Assembly (NCBI GenBank): GCA_036271015.1
Contig: DATBBL010000184.1
Span: 1-60,257 of the forward strand
Source of the DNA: DASUAS01 sp036271015
Lineage (GTDB): Bacteria; Actinomycetota; Acidimicrobiia; IMCC26256; DASPTH01
Direction: 5' to 3'
DNA length: 60,257 nucleotides
A program made the translations under genes and the position numbers. Shown here one piece after another: positions 40,524 to 48,765 of the stretch. Position 1 is the stretch's first letter. Every line of letters starts with the position of its first letter. The notes beneath the pieces are model-generated. The model made no database searches, was not told the DNA's origin, and worked only from the letters and a program-made list of their open reading frames with translations.

Positions 40524-41797
40524 CGACCACGGCGGCACCGGCCGGTGCGACGCCGACGCGCCGTCACCGGTTCGCCGACCTGTACCACGAGCGCACCCAC
40601 TACGAGTTCATCGACCGCTCGTGGCGCTGGGCGATTCTCTCCGGGGCGCTCATCCTGATCTCGGTCGTCGCGTTCCTGGTCAGCGGGCTCAACCTCGGGA
40701 TCGACTTCGAGGGCGGCACGCAGTGGGAATTCACGATGGCGAACAACGCGTCGGTCTCCGTCACCAAGGTGCGCGACGCCATCGATCCGCTCGGGCTCGG
40801 CGACGCGACGGTGCTGGTGGTCGGCAACGACTCGGTCCGGGTGCAGTCGAAGAACCTCTCGACGACCCAGGAGGCGAAGGTCGGCGCGGCCCTGGCCAAG
40901 TACGCGGGCATCAACAACGCGCAGGTCAGTGTCACCAGCGTCGGGCCGACCTGGGGCGACAAGGTGAGCAGCAAGGCGCTCACCGCGCTGGTGGTGTTCT
41001 TCCTGGTGATCGCGGCGTATCTGACGTTCCGCTTCGAGTGGCGCATGGCGCTGGCCGCGATCATCGCGGTGGTCCACGACATCATCATCACCGTCGGCGT
41101 CTACGCGGTCACGCAATTCGAGGTGACACCCGCGACCGTGGTCGCGTTCCTCACCATCCTGGGCTTCTCGCTCTACGACACCGTCGTCGTGTTCGACAAG
41201 GTGAAGGACAACCAGGCGCGCCTCGGCACGGTGCGCGGCGACACCTACTCCTTGATGGTGAACCGGTCGCTGAACCAGGTGCTGGTGCGCTCGCTCAGCA
41301 CGTCGATCGTGGCGCTGCTGCCGGTGGCGTCGCTGCTGTTCGTCGGCACCTACGTGCTCGGCGGGTTGGCACTGCGCGACTTCGCGCTGGCCCTGTTCGT
41401 CGGCCTCCTCACCGGCGCGTACTCGTCGATCTTCGTGGCCACGCCCATCCTCGCGTGGCTCAAGGAGCGCGAACCCAAATACCGTGCGCTGCGGGAGCGC
41501 GCCGCCGCCGATCTGGCCAAGGCGAAGGCCGTCGCCCCGGTGGCGCCCGTCGTGCCCGGCCCCGCGGTGGACGTGCCGGTCGACGGCGAGGACGTCGAAC
41601 CGCTCGACGAGGACGACGGCGACGAGGGCGACGACGAGGACGGCGACACGGACGTCCCGATCGCCGCGCCGGCGGCACCGGTCACGCCGGCGGCGCCGGT
41701 CACGCCGGCGGGCGCACCGCGGGCCGGGACCGCGGGCGCGTCGCGCGGCGCCGCCAACCCGCGTGGTCGCCAGCAGCGGCGCCGCAAGCGCCGCTGA
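40520..41797 (+). CDS. secF: Protein translocase subunit SecF
   Basis: 425 residues from the GTG overlapping the secD stop. Six membrane segments are expected. LNLGIDFEGGTQWEF follows the first, and the conserved membrane motifs YLTFRFEWRMALAAIIAVVHDIIITVG and LGFSLYDTVVVFDKVKDN are clear. The last 85 residues form an unusual tail, first Ala/Pro/Val, then strongly acidic (DEDDGDEGDDEDGDTD), then Pro/Ala and a basic end (RGRQQRRRKRR). The tail must lie in the cytoplasm and could contact ribosomes or partners. Confidence 0.96.
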   Translation: MTTTAAPAGATPTRRHRFADLYHERTHYEFIDRSWRWAILSGALILISVVAFLVSGLNLGIDFEGGTQWEFTMANNASVSVTKVRDAIDPLGLGDATVLVVGNDSVRVQSKNLSTTQEAKVGAALAKYAGINNAQVSVTSVGPTWGDKVSSKALTALVVFFLVIAAYLTFRFEWRMALAAIIAVVHDIIITVGVYAVTQFEVTPATVVAFLTILGFSLYDTVVVFDKVKDNQARLGTVRGDTYSLMVNRSLNQVLVRSLSTSIVALLPVASLLFVGTYVLGGLALRDFALALFVGLLTGAYSSIFVATPILAWLKEREPKYRALRERAAADLAKAKAVAPVAPVVPGPAVDVPVDGEDVEPLDEDDGDEGDDEDGDTDVPIAAPAAPVTPAAPVTPAGAPRAGTAGASRGAANPRGRQQRRRKRR

Positions 41798-41841
41798 CCG
41801 GTCGCGCGCGGCAGTGGGTTCGGGAACACCCGGCCCGCCTG

Positions 41842-41847
41842 TAAGGT
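41842..41847 (+). promoter_or_regulatory. -10 element of relA
   Basis: TAAGGT, 10 bases before the relA ATG. The transcript leader would be about 0-4 bases. Confidence 0.45.
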
Positions 41848-41857
41848 TGTCGCGCAG

Positions 41858-44122
41858 ATGAGCACGACGGATCTGTCCGGAAGCGGGCCCCGTGTGGAGG
41901 TTCGCACCGATCGTCGCTCCGTGCTGCCCTGGCGCCGCTCCCACAGCGTCGACGCCGAGCTCGCCCCGCTCGTCACCGCCTACCTCGAGCGGCACCGTCG
42001 GGGCGACACGACCCTGATCGAGCACGCCTTCGACATGGCGCGCGACGCCCACCGCGAGCAGGTCCGGCGCTCGGGGGAGCCCTACATCACCCACCCGGTC
42101 GGGGTCGCGCTGGTGCTGGCCGATCTCGGCCTCGACGACGTGACCATCGCCGCCGCGCTCTTGCACGACGCGGTCGAGGACACGACCGTCACCAAGGACG
42201 ACATCGAGCGCGAGCTGGGCGCCGACGTCGCCACGATCGTCGACGGCGTCACCAAGCTCGACCGGCTCCAGTTCGACTCCAAGGAAGCGCAGCAGGCCGC
42301 GACGCTCCGCAAGATGCTCGTGGCGATGGCGAAGGACATCCGGGTCCTGCTCATCAAGCTCGCCGACCGGCTCCACAACATGCGGACGATCGCGTCGCTG
42401 CCCGAGTTCAAGCAGCGTCGCATCGCCCAGGAGACGCTCGACATCTACGCGCCGCTCGCGCACCGGCTCGGCATCGCCGACATGAAGTGGCAGCTCGAGG
42501 ACACGTCGTTCGCGGTGCTCTACCCGTTGCGCTACGCGGAGATCGAGCAGATGGTCGCCACCCAGGCGCCCGAGCGGGAGGAGTTCCTCCAGACCGTCCT
42601 CACCGAGCTGCGGGCCCGCCTCGACGAGCTGCACATCGACGCCGACGTCAAGGGCCGCCCGAAGCACTACTGGTCGATCTACGAGAAGATGATCACGCGG
42701 GGCAAGCAGTTCGACGACGTCCAGGATCTCGTCGGGGTACGGGTCGTGGTCGAGTCGGTGAAGGACTGCTACGCCGCGCTGGGGTCCATCCACGCGATGT
42801 GGAAGCCGGTCCAGGGCCGGTTCAAGGACTACATCGCGATGCCGAAGTTCAACCTCTACCAGTCGCTGCACACGACGGTCGTGGGGCCCTCGGGCAAGGC
42901 GGTCGAGGTGCAGATCCGCACGCAGGAGATGCACCGGCGCGCCGAGTTCGGCGTCGCCGCCCACTGGGGCTACAAGGAGCGCGAGCCGGCCGAGGACATG
43001 CTCTGGCTGCAGCGCATGGTCGACTGGCAGCAGGAGACCTCCGACCCCGGCGAGTTCATGGAGGCGTTGAAGATCGACCTCGAGGAGGACGAGGTCTTCG
43101 TCTTCACGCCCAAGGGCAAGGTCATCACGTTGGCGGCGGGGGCGACCCCGGTCGACTTCGCCTACGCCATCCACACCGACGTCGGCCACCGGTGCATCGG
43201 CGCGCGCGTGAACGGGCGCCTGGTGCCGCTCGACTCCGGCCTGGCGTCGGGCGACACGGTCGAGATCTTCACCAGCAAGGTCGAGGGTGCGGGGCCGAGC
43301 CGCGACTGGCTCCAGTTCGTCCGGACGCCGAAGGCCAAGACCAAGATCCGCCAGTGGTTCTCGCGCGAGCGCCGGGTCGACGCCATCGACACCGGGCGTG
43401 AGGAGCTGGCCAAGGCGCTGCGCAAGGAAGGCCTGCCGGTCCAGAAGCTGGCGTCGTCGTCGTCGCTGCGCGACGTCGCCGAGGCCATGCACTACGCCGA
43501 CCTCGAGGCCCTGCACGCCGCCATCGGCGAGAACCACGTGTCGGCCAAGGCGGTCGTCCAGCGGCTCCAGAAGGAGCTGCGCAGCGGCGAGGAGCAGCTG
43601 CCGGTCACCATGGCCCGGCCGCCGGAGCGCGCCCGCCGGTCGGAGCGCCGTGCGACCGGCGTCCACGTCGAGGGGCTCGACGACGTGATGGTGCGCCTGT
43701 CGCGGTGCTGCACGCCGGTTCCCGGCGACGAGATCATGGGCTTCGTCACCCGCGGCCGGGGCGTCTCGGTGCACCGCACCGACTGCGCCAACGCCGCCGG
43801 CCTGGTGAACCACGCCGAGCGGCTGATCGAGGTCGAGTGGGACCACGACCAGCCGGCCACGTTCGTGGTGTCGGTCGAGGTGGAGGCGCTCGACCGGTCG
43901 AAGTTGCTGCGCGACGTGGCCCAGGTGCTCTCCGAGTACCACGTGAACATCCTCTCGTGCACCTCGCAGACCTCGACCGAACGGGTGGCGAAGTTCCGGT
44001 TCGACTTCGAGCTCGCCGACCCCAACCACCTCGAGTCGATCCTCTGGGCGATCAAGCGCGTCGACAGCGTCTACGCCGCCTACCGCGTGCTCCCGGGGCA
44101 CGCCAAGGTCCCCGCGAACTAA
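41858..44122 (+). CDS. relA: Bifunctional (p)ppGpp synthetase/hydrolase
   Basis: 754 residues, RelA/SpoT homologue (Rel). The HD hydrolase domain is intact (HPVGVALVLADLGLD, LLHDAVEDT, KLADRLHNMRT). The synthetase domain has the GRPKHYWSIYEKM and DLVGVRVVVESVKDCYAALG motifs. A TGS domain (VFTPKGKVITLAAGATPVDFAYAIHTDVGHRCIGARVNG), a zinc-finger-like Cys-Cys segment (SRCCTPVPGD) and a C-terminal ACT domain follow. Both activities are expected, as in the single Rel of actinobacteria. The stringent response also works through DksA-like factors, one of which is encoded at 4.4 kb. Confidence 0.96.
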   Translation: MSTTDLSGSGPRVEVRTDRRSVLPWRRSHSVDAELAPLVTAYLERHRRGDTTLIEHAFDMARDAHREQVRRSGEPYITHPVGVALVLADLGLDDVTIAAALLHDAVEDTTVTKDDIERELGADVATIVDGVTKLDRLQFDSKEAQQAATLRKMLVAMAKDIRVLLIKLADRLHNMRTIASLPEFKQRRIAQETLDIYAPLAHRLGIADMKWQLEDTSFAVLYPLRYAEIEQMVATQAPEREEFLQTVLTELRARLDELHIDADVKGRPKHYWSIYEKMITRGKQFDDVQDLVGVRVVVESVKDCYAALGSIHAMWKPVQGRFKDYIAMPKFNLYQSLHTTVVGPSGKAVEVQIRTQEMHRRAEFGVAAHWGYKEREPAEDMLWLQRMVDWQQETSDPGEFMEALKIDLEEDEVFVFTPKGKVITLAAGATPVDFAYAIHTDVGHRCIGARVNGRLVPLDSGLASGDTVEIFTSKVEGAGPSRDWLQFVRTPKAKTKIRQWFSRERRVDAIDTGREELAKALRKEGLPVQKLASSSSLRDVAEAMHYADLEALHAAIGENHVSAKAVVQRLQKELRSGEEQLPVTMARPPERARRSERRATGVHVEGLDDVMVRLSRCCTPVPGDEIMGFVTRGRGVSVHRTDCANAAGLVNHAERLIEVEWDHDQPATFVVSVEVEALDRSKLLRDVAQVLSEYHVNILSCTSQTSTERVAKFRFDFELADPNHLESILWAIKRVDSVYAAYRVLPGHAKVPAN

Positions 44123-44146
44123 CCCGGCGCTCCGGGCACCCCCCGG

Positions 44147-44152
44147 TACCAT
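44147..44152 (+). promoter_or_regulatory. -10 element of hisS (leaderless)
   Basis: TACCAT, 6 bases before the hisS GTG. The 13-base context GGTACCATTGCTC is identical to that of pdxS. Confidence 0.6.
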
Positions 44153-44158
44153 TGCTCG

Positions 44159-45451
44159 GTGGCTGATGCGTCCGACGACTCCTCGCGCTACCGCGCGCCC
44201 GTCGGCACCCACGATGTCCTGCCGCCCGAGTCGGCGCGGTGGACCGCGCTGGTCGGCGAGTTCGCGCAGCGGGCCGGGCGGTACGGCTTCGACCTGGTGA
44301 TCACCCCGATCTTCGAGCACCTGGAGGTGTTCCAGCGGGTCGGGGAGTCGACCGACGTCGTCCGCAAGGAGATGTACGACTTCGAGGACAAGGGCGGGCG
44401 CCGGATCGCGCTCCGACCCGAAGGCACCGCCGGCGTGGCCCGTGCGTTCGCCCAGCACAACCCGGTGGTGCCGTGGAAGGTCTGGTACGTCGCGCCGCAC
44501 TTCCGCTACGAGCGGCCGCAGAAGGGCCGCAACCGCCAGCACTGGCAGGTGGGCGCGGAGGCGCTGGGCGTCGACGACCCCGAGCTCGACATCGAGGTCA
44601 TCGCGCTCGCTCACGGCTTCTACCGGGCGCTCGGGTTGCGCGACGTCACCTTGAGCATCAACTCGATGGGCGACGAAGCCGACCGGGCCGCCTACGTCGC
44701 GGTGCTCCGCGAGTACCTGCTGGCGCACGCCGGCGCGCTGGGCGACACCTTCCGCGAGCGTGTCGAGACCAACCCGCTGCGAGTGCTCGACTCGAAGGAC
44801 CCCGACTGGCAGGACGTGATCGAACACGCACCGCAGATCACCGAGCTGCTCGGCGACCCGGCCCGGACGCACTTCGAGGCGGTGCAACTCGGGCTCGACC
44901 GGCTCGGCATCGCGCACGAGATCAACCCAAGGCTCGTGCGCGGGCTCGACTACTACACCAGCACCACGTTCGAGTTCAGCAGCCGGGCGCTCGACGCCGC
45001 GCAGAACGGCATCGGCGGCGGCGGTCGCTACGACAAGCTCGTCGAGCAGATGGGCGGGAAGCCCACGCCCGGCATCGGGTTCGGCATCGGCATCGAACGC
45101 GTCCTCATCGCCTGCTCGGCGGAGGGCGTCGATCCGGGGGAGGCACCCGTGGCCGACGTCTTCGTCATCGGGGGGATGGACAACCCCAGCGAGGTCACGC
45201 TGCTCGTCACCGAGCTGCGGGAGGACGGCATGCGCGCCGAACGCACCTATGGTGACCGCTCGTTCAAGGCGCAGATGAAGGTCGCCGACCGGTCGGGCGC
45301 CCGGTTCGCGGTGATTCTCGGAAAGCAGGAGGCGGAGCGGGGTGCGGTCGCGGTGAAGGACCTGCGCTCGGGCGAGCAGGTGGAAGTGCCGCGCCAATTG
45401 GTCGCGGGATGGTTGCAGGAACGACGCGAGGCAGAGGACGAACCCCGATGA
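44159..45451 (+). CDS. hisS: Histidyl-tRNA synthetase
   Basis: 430 residues, class II synthetase. Motif 1 region FEHLEVFQRVGESTDVVRKEMYDFEDKGGRRIALRPEGTAGVARAF, motif 2 WYVAPHFRYERPQKGRNRQHWQVGAEALG, histidine-specific motifs (LVRGLDYYTSTTFEF, GGGGRYDKLVEQMGG) and motif 3 (GIGFGIGIERVL) are all present. The C-terminal anticodon-binding domain ends ELVAGWLQERRE-like. The gene overlaps aspS (ATGATG), as commonly seen for this pair. The GTG start follows a TACCAT hexamer. Confidence 0.97.
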   Translation: MADASDDSSRYRAPVGTHDVLPPESARWTALVGEFAQRAGRYGFDLVITPIFEHLEVFQRVGESTDVVRKEMYDFEDKGGRRIALRPEGTAGVARAFAQHNPVVPWKVWYVAPHFRYERPQKGRNRQHWQVGAEALGVDDPELDIEVIALAHGFYRALGLRDVTLSINSMGDEADRAAYVAVLREYLLAHAGALGDTFRERVETNPLRVLDSKDPDWQDVIEHAPQITELLGDPARTHFEAVQLGLDRLGIAHEINPRLVRGLDYYTSTTFEFSSRALDAAQNGIGGGGRYDKLVEQMGGKPTPGIGFGIGIERVLIACSAEGVDPGEAPVADVFVIGGMDNPSEVTLLVTELREDGMRAERTYGDRSFKAQMKVADRSGARFAVILGKQEAERGAVAVKDLRSGEQVEVPRQLVAGWLQERREAEDEPR

Positions 45452-47202
45452 TGCGCACCGATCGCGCCGGAGATCTCCGGAGCACCGACATCGACCGCGA
45501 CGTCGTCGTGTGCGGATGGGTCGACAGCCGCCGCGACCACGGCGGTGTGGTGTTCCTCGACGTGCGCGACGTCGCCGGCATCGTGCAGGTGGTCGTCGAC
45601 CCCGATCACGAGGTCGGCGCCGACGTCCACCGGGTGCGCAACGAGTACGTCGTGCGGGTCCAGGGTCGGGTCCGCCACCGGCCCGAGGGGACGGTCAACG
45701 ACACGCTGCCGACGGGGGAGGTCGAGGTCGCCGCCACCGTGCTCGAGGTGCTGAACGAGTCCGACACGCCGCCGTTCCCCGTCGACGATCGCATCGAGGC
45801 CGACGAGATGCTGCGGCTCCGGTATCGCTACGTCGACCTCCGTCGCCCGCGCTTGCAGCGCAACCTCCGGGTGCGGGCGCAGGTGAACGCGGCGCTGCAC
45901 CGATCGCTCGACGCCCGGGGCTTCACCGAGGTGGAGACGCCGATGCTGATCGCGTCGACGCCCGAGGGTGCGCGCGACTTCGTAGTACCCGCGCGCCTCT
46001 CGCCCGGCGAGTTCTACGCGCTGCCGCAGAGCCCGCAGCTGTTCAAGCAGCTGCTCATGGTGGGCGGCATGGATCGCTACTACCAGATCGCGCGCTGCCT
46101 GCGCGACGAAGACCTGCGTGCCGACCGGCAGTTCGAGTTCATGCAGCTCGACGCGGAGATGAGCTTCGCCGACGCCGACGACGTGATGGGCGTGATCGGC
46201 GAGGCGGTGCTCGACGCCGCCGAAGCAGTGACCGGATCGCGTCCGGGACCGGTGTCGCGCATGACCTGGCACCAGGCCCAGGAGCGCTACGGCTCCGACA
46301 AGCCCGACGTCCGGTTCGGTCTCGAGCTGGTCGACCTCGGTGAGGTGTTCGCGGCCACCGAGTTCCGGGCCTTCCAGGCCGACGTGGTGAAGGGCATCCG
46401 CCTGCCCGGCGAGGGCGGGATGTCGCGGGCCCAGGTCGACAAGCTGGTCGACCGGGCCAAGCAGCTCGGCGCCGGCGGCCTGGTCTGGATGCGCGTGGTC
46501 GACGGCGGCGCGCTCGAGTGCCAGGTGCTGAAGTTCCTGTCCGAGGCCGAGCAGATCGGCATCGTCGACACCCTGGCTGCGCAGCCGGGCGACCTGCTGC
46601 TGGTCGCGGCGGGCTCGCGCCGGGTCGTCGACCACGTGCTCGGGACCTTGCGGGTCGAGCTCGGCCGCCCGCCCGTGCACGAGGGCGGCCTGCAGTTCCT
46701 GTGGGTGGTCGACTTCCCGCTGTTCGAGGCCCTCGACGACGACGGCCGGCCCATCCCGGCGCACCACCCGTTCACCATGCCGCACCCCGACGACCTGGAG
46801 ATCCTCGCCCACGGGAAGGGGGAGGACCTGCTCGCGGTCCGGTCCCTCGCCTACGACCTGGTGCTCAACGGCTGGGAGCTCGGCTCGGGCAGCGTGCGTA
46901 TCCACCGGCCGGACCTGCAGCGCGAGATCTTCACCCTGCTCGGCATCTCCGACGAGGAGGCGCAGGCCCGCTTCGGCTTCCTGCTCGACGCCTTCCGCTA
47001 CGGCGCCCCGCCGCACGCCGGGTTCGCGTTCGGCATCGACCGGCTCACCGCCATCCTCGCGGGCGAGGACAACATCCGCGAGGTGATCGCGTTCCCCAAG
47101 ACCCAGTCGGGCACCGACCCGCTCACGGGTGCGCCCACGGCCATCGATCCGACCCAGCTGAAGGAGCTCGGCCTCTCGGTCCTGCCCCGGCCGAAGAAGT
47201 AG
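45448..47202 (+). CDS. aspS: Aspartyl-tRNA synthetase
   Basis: 584 residues, class IIb synthetase of the bacterial type. The N-terminal OB-fold anticodon domain (VVVCGWVDSRRDHGGVVFLDVRDVAGIVQVVV) is followed by the catalytic core (PMLIASTPEGARDFVVPARL, LPQSPQLFKQLLM, RCLRDEDLRADRQFEFMQLD), the GAD insertion (about 290-420) and motif 3 (GAPPHAGFAFGIDRL). Whether it is discriminating or also charges tRNA-Asn cannot be settled; no gatCAB genes are in the window. Co-translated with hisS. Confidence 0.97.
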   Translation: MMRTDRAGDLRSTDIDRDVVVCGWVDSRRDHGGVVFLDVRDVAGIVQVVVDPDHEVGADVHRVRNEYVVRVQGRVRHRPEGTVNDTLPTGEVEVAATVLEVLNESDTPPFPVDDRIEADEMLRLRYRYVDLRRPRLQRNLRVRAQVNAALHRSLDARGFTEVETPMLIASTPEGARDFVVPARLSPGEFYALPQSPQLFKQLLMVGGMDRYYQIARCLRDEDLRADRQFEFMQLDAEMSFADADDVMGVIGEAVLDAAEAVTGSRPGPVSRMTWHQAQERYGSDKPDVRFGLELVDLGEVFAATEFRAFQADVVKGIRLPGEGGMSRAQVDKLVDRAKQLGAGGLVWMRVVDGGALECQVLKFLSEAEQIGIVDTLAAQPGDLLLVAAGSRRVVDHVLGTLRVELGRPPVHEGGLQFLWVVDFPLFEALDDDGRPIPAHHPFTMPHPDDLEILAHGKGEDLLAVRSLAYDLVLNGWELGSGSVRIHRPDLQREIFTLLGISDEEAQARFGFLLDAFRYGAPPHAGFAFGIDRLTAILAGEDNIREVIAFPKTQSGTDPLTGAPTAIDPTQLKELGLSVLPRPKK

Positions 47203-47241
47203 GCGGGCCAAAGCATTCGGCGCGAAGCGCCCCGCCCCAGA

Positions 47242-47271
47242 GCCGTAGTGCAGGGCGGGGGCGACTACGGC
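47242..47271. terminator. Hairpin between convergent aspS and membrane-partner gene
   Basis: Perfect 8-bp arms GCCGTAGT and ACTACGGC with a 14-base GC-rich loop, 40 bases past the aspS stop. A smaller hairpin (GGCGC/GCGCC) lies at 47219-47231. Likely bidirectional termination. Confidence 0.55.
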
Positions 47272-47328
47272 AGGGGCGGGGCGATCGTGCGGGCTCGGGT
47301 TGGCCGACCCCTACGTCGCGACTCGTGG

Positions 47329-48006
47329 TCAGAGCAGCGGGAAGCTGATGGTCTTGTCGGCGTCGACGTTGATGCCACCGAGGCGGCCGACCCGGGCGGC
47401 GGTCCCGTCGTGCGCGTCCCAGGCGTACATCCCGGTGTAGGTGCCGGCGGGCACGCCGGTGATCGCGTAGTTCCCGGCGCCGTCGACCGGGGCGCTGAAG
47501 CTGCCACCGTCACCGCTCAACGACACCGTGACCGTCACGCCCGCGGGGATGTTCGACACCGTGCCCGACACCGTGTAGCGCGCGGGTGGCGGTGGCGCCA
47601 CCGCGGGCTGCGGTGCGGGCGGCGTCGTCGGAGCAGGCGCGGCATCCGCGCCCCGGTCGGCGGTGACGGCAGGGGCGGAGGTGGTCGGGGGCGCCGCGGT
47701 GGTCGGGGGCGCGGTCGTGACCGGCGCCGGGATCGTGGTCGGCGCGACGGTCACCGTCGTGCCGGGCGTGGAGCTCGAGCTCGCGGTCTCGATGCGGTTG
47801 GTGCCGGAGCCCGACGAAGAGCCGCCGGCCGTGAGCGCGGCCACGCCCACGGCCAAGGCGGCGATCATGCCGAGCGCACCCGCGCCCTGCATGACCCGGC
47901 GCCGGCGCCCCATCTGGTGGGCGCGGGCGGCGACGGCAGCGCGCTCCCGCTCGCCCGGGACCGGGGGCGACGGGTCGCGCAGCTGGGAGTTGTCCCACTC
48001 GGTCAC
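47329..48006 (-). CDS. Putative membrane anti-sigma-like partner of the ECF sigma factor
   Basis: 225 residues from a GTG that overlaps the sigma factor stop (GTGA). A short cytoplasmic part (1-38: WDNSQLRDPSPPVPGERERAAVAARAHQMGRRRR) is followed by one membrane segment (about 40-61). Outside the membrane are a Ser/Thr/Pro/Ala linker (62-145) and a beta-sandwich-like domain (146-225: YTVSGTVSNIPAGVTVTVSLSG, GAGNYAITGVPAGTYTG). There is no HxxxCxxC anti-sigma zinc motif. Position and topology suggest it holds or modulates the sigma factor and senses something outside, but this is inference. Confidence 0.65.
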   Translation of the reverse strand: MTEWDNSQLRDPSPPVPGERERAAVAARAHQMGRRRRVMQGAGALGMIAALAVGVAALTAGGSSSGSGTNRIETASSSSTPGTTVTVAPTTIPAPVTTAPPTTAAPPTTSAPAVTADRGADAAPAPTTPPAPQPAVAPPPPARYTVSGTVSNIPAGVTVTVSLSGDGGSFSAPVDGAGNYAITGVPAGTYTGMYAWDAHDGTAARVGRLGGINVDADKTISFPLL

Positions 48007-48608
48007 CGGTGCTCCCGGAGATCACCGGCGTCGTCGACGCGCATCGCGCTGCGGAGGGCGGCGAGGCCGCGGCTGGCGTGCTGCTTCACCGACCCGACCG
48101 AGCACCCCAGCACCCTTGCCACGTCGGCCTCGGGCAGGTCGGCGAGGAAGCGCAGCACGATCACCTCGCGCTGGCGGCGCGACAGGCCGTCGAGGGCGCG
48201 GTGGAGGTCGACGCGCTGGCCGGTGGGACCGGGCGCGCTCTCGGTGCGGTGCTCGGTGGCGGCGTCGGTGTCGACCCGCTGTCGACCGCGCCAGGCGTCG
48301 ATGGCGAGGTTCCCGGCGACCCGCACGACCCAGGCCTCGGCGTAGCCGCGGACCTTGCGCCAACGCACGAACGCACGCGCCAGGGTCTCCTGGGCGACGT
48401 CCTCGGCCTCGCTCCGGCGTCCCAGCAGTTGGTACGCCACGCCGTAGGCGCGGAGGTAGAGGTCCTCGAAGGCCTCCTCGAACACCAGGTCGATGGTGGC
48501 GGGGGCGAACGACGGGGTGACCGACTCGTCCACCGGCTCGTCCACCAACTCGACCCTCCTGTCGAATCGCCCGACCGTGGGTCGATGAGCCTCGAGTGTC
48601 GCTGTCAC
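48003..48608 (-). CDS. ECF sigma factor (SigE-like family)
   Basis: 201 residues from a GTG. Region 2 is FEEAFEDLYLRAYGVAYQLLGRRSEAEDVAQETLARAFVRWRKVRGYAEAWVVRVAGNLAIDAWRG. Region 4 is ALDGLSRRQREVIVLRFLADLPEADVARVLGCSVGSVKQHASRGLAALR. The first 45 residues are an acidic, non-conserved extension, so a start further downstream is possible. It forms an operon with the membrane protein gene by a 4-base overlap and is divergent from rarA. Autoregulation is likely for such factors but no promoter motif could be assigned. Confidence 0.9.
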   Translation of the reverse strand: MTATLEAHRPTVGRFDRRVELVDEPVDESVTPSFAPATIDLVFEEAFEDLYLRAYGVAYQLLGRRSEAEDVAQETLARAFVRWRKVRGYAEAWVVRVAGNLAIDAWRGRQRVDTDAATEHRTESAPGPTGQRVDLHRALDGLSRRQREVIVLRFLADLPEADVARVLGCSVGSVKQHASRGLAALRSAMRVDDAGDLREHR

Positions 48609-48753
48609 GGGAAGAATACGCCCGAGGGTGAGCGAAGGTTGACAGGCGGTCGAAGAAACCCGTGCGGCGGGCCGCTGGGTCACCCTCGTCACCACCGAGC
48701 GCGTCGTGCCGGTCACGCGAGGTGGTGCCGGGTGGCGGGCGCGGGGGTGGTCC

Positions 48754-48759
48754 TACCAT
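48754..48759 (+). promoter_or_regulatory. -10 element of rarA (leaderless)
   Basis: TACCAT, 6 bases before the GTG at 48766. It decides the start: an upstream in-frame codon at 48706 would place the hexamer inside the gene. Confidence 0.55.
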
Positions 48760-48765
48760 CGACCG

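Noticed and set aside
40409..45397. A 1662-codon open frame on the minus strand opposite secF, relA and hisS
   Set aside because: It is antisense to three well-conserved genes, is rich in His/Arg/Asp repeats of the kind made by GC-rich codon shadows, and shows no domain.
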